5,396 nucleotides of DNA from an uncultured Mucilaginibacter sp. (GTDB lineage: Bacteria; Bacteroidota; Bacteroidia; Sphingobacteriales; Sphingobacteriaceae): contig NZ_CAMLHX010000101.1 of assembly GCF_946479965.1 (NCBI RefSeq), positions 1-5,396 of the forward strand, written 5' to 3'. Positions 4,921-5,396 of this stretch are shown here, in pieces. The translations under genes were made by a program, and so were the position numbers. The notes under the pieces were generated by a model. That model was not told where the DNA came from. It ran no database searches and saw nothing but the letters and a program-made list of their open reading frames with translations. Position 1 is the first letter of the stretch, and each line of letters begins with the position of its first letter.

Positions 4921-5396
4921 TTATGATTGCAGTACTGCTTCTCTTTTTATTTTAACCGCTTCAAGAAATGCTGTCGCTTTTGCTTTGTAAGCCGTTGCAA
5001 ATTCTTCAGATGGTTCGTTTTTGTTGATCTCTAAAACCAGGTCGTTAAAACTACCGCCTAATTCCATTTCGCCGGTGTTTACGTATTGCGTATCAAACTC
5101 ACGGATAATACCGATCTGAGTGCTGCTGTTAATACCTTTATCTAACAACAAAGCCTTGGCCGAGTTGATGAACACATTGTAGGAATGATAAATAGCATCT
5201 GCCCATGCACCGCCATTAAACGACTCATTTGCCCATTCCAGCTTTTCATCAGACTCAAACAATAACGTAGCCACAAGGTCGATAACAACGCCCGCGCACT
5301 CGCCAACGCCAATTGCTTTTTCGTAATCTTCTACGTGGCCCCAGTCAACAAAATCTTCATCGGTTAAGGTGGTCAGGTCTGCCAATGGCTTTAACA
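4921..5396 (-). CDS. 3' end of probable sulfite reductase with HEPN-like tail (partial)
   Basis: The frame runs open to the window edge (Leu-Lys-Pro before the TTG at 5383-5385), so this is the last 158 codons of a larger gene, not a 154-aa protein starting at TTG. The visible part begins with a segment ending in DWGHVEDYEKAIGVGECAG (about 20 residues in from the TTG). A helical stretch follows, with ESFNGGAWADAIYHSYN and SAKALLL resembling the core of HEPN domains. No R-x4-6-H RNase motif is seen, so nuclease activity is not expected. From memory, Bacteroidota nitrite/sulfite reductases carry such a tail. Being followed 6 nt later by the siroheme enzyme and then by APS reductase strongly fits. 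The siroheme/Fe-S cysteines are outside the window, so the reductase call rests on context and memory. Confidence 0.7.
   Translation of the reverse strand, partial: LKPLADLTTLTDEDFVDWGHVEDYEKAIGVGECAGVVIDLVATLLFESDEKLEWANESFNGGAWADAIYHSYNVFINSAKALLLDKGINSSTQIGIIREFDTQYVNTGEMELGGSFNDLVLEINKNEPSEEFATAYKAKATAFLEAVKIKREAVLQS

Noticed and set aside
4921..5385. A complete 154-aa gene starting at TTG
   Set aside because: The frame continues open through the window edge, and the segment reads as the C-terminal domain of a larger protein.

Overview
The window looks like a piece of a Bacteroidota chromosome, most likely a Sphingobacteriaceae member of the Mucilaginibacter/Pedobacter type. The reasons are a sulfite reductase with a HEPN-like tail, a single-domain siroheme synthase and a four-cysteine APS reductase in one operon, start codons without Shine-Dalgarno sequences, and promoter-like elements of the Bacteroidota type (TTG, about 20 nt, TAnnTTTG). 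The genus is inferred from memory of protein style, not from a search.

Layout from left to right. Bases 1-116 hold a GC-rich imperfect inverted repeat of REP/MITE type with no gene. A strong terminator (142-178) closes a short leftward operon of two unrecognised genes: a 36-residue ORF (520-630) whose stop overlaps the start of a 103-residue gene (209-520). A divergent, gene-free gap follows. Next is a rightward gene for a small secreted protein (892-1263) with its own strong terminator. The convergent intergenic region 1264-1653 contains a striking array of ten 11-bp repeats whose core switches from TGTTGC to TGATCC.

From 1654 to the right edge everything is leftward. Reading in the direction of transcription (right to left), the order is the 3' end of a large gene, probably ferredoxin-type sulfite reductase with a HEPN-like tail (4921 to edge), then precorrin-2 dehydrogenase/ferrochelatase (4288-4914), then APS reductase CysH (3517-4230). 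After a 102-nt gap with a candidate promoter come two tandem NIF3/DUF34-family paralogues. The first carries a Tat signal (2491-3414); the second has none (1654-2487).

The right half is an assimilatory sulfate reduction unit. CysH reduces activated sulfate to sulfite, sulfite reductase takes it to sulfide, and the siroheme enzyme makes that reductase's cofactor. The NIF3 pair is probably a separate metalloprotein unit with no shown link to sulfur. No complete new system is evident. The points most worth a second look are the 11-bp array, the exported/non-exported NIF3 pair, the micro-operon at the left and the long inverted repeat.
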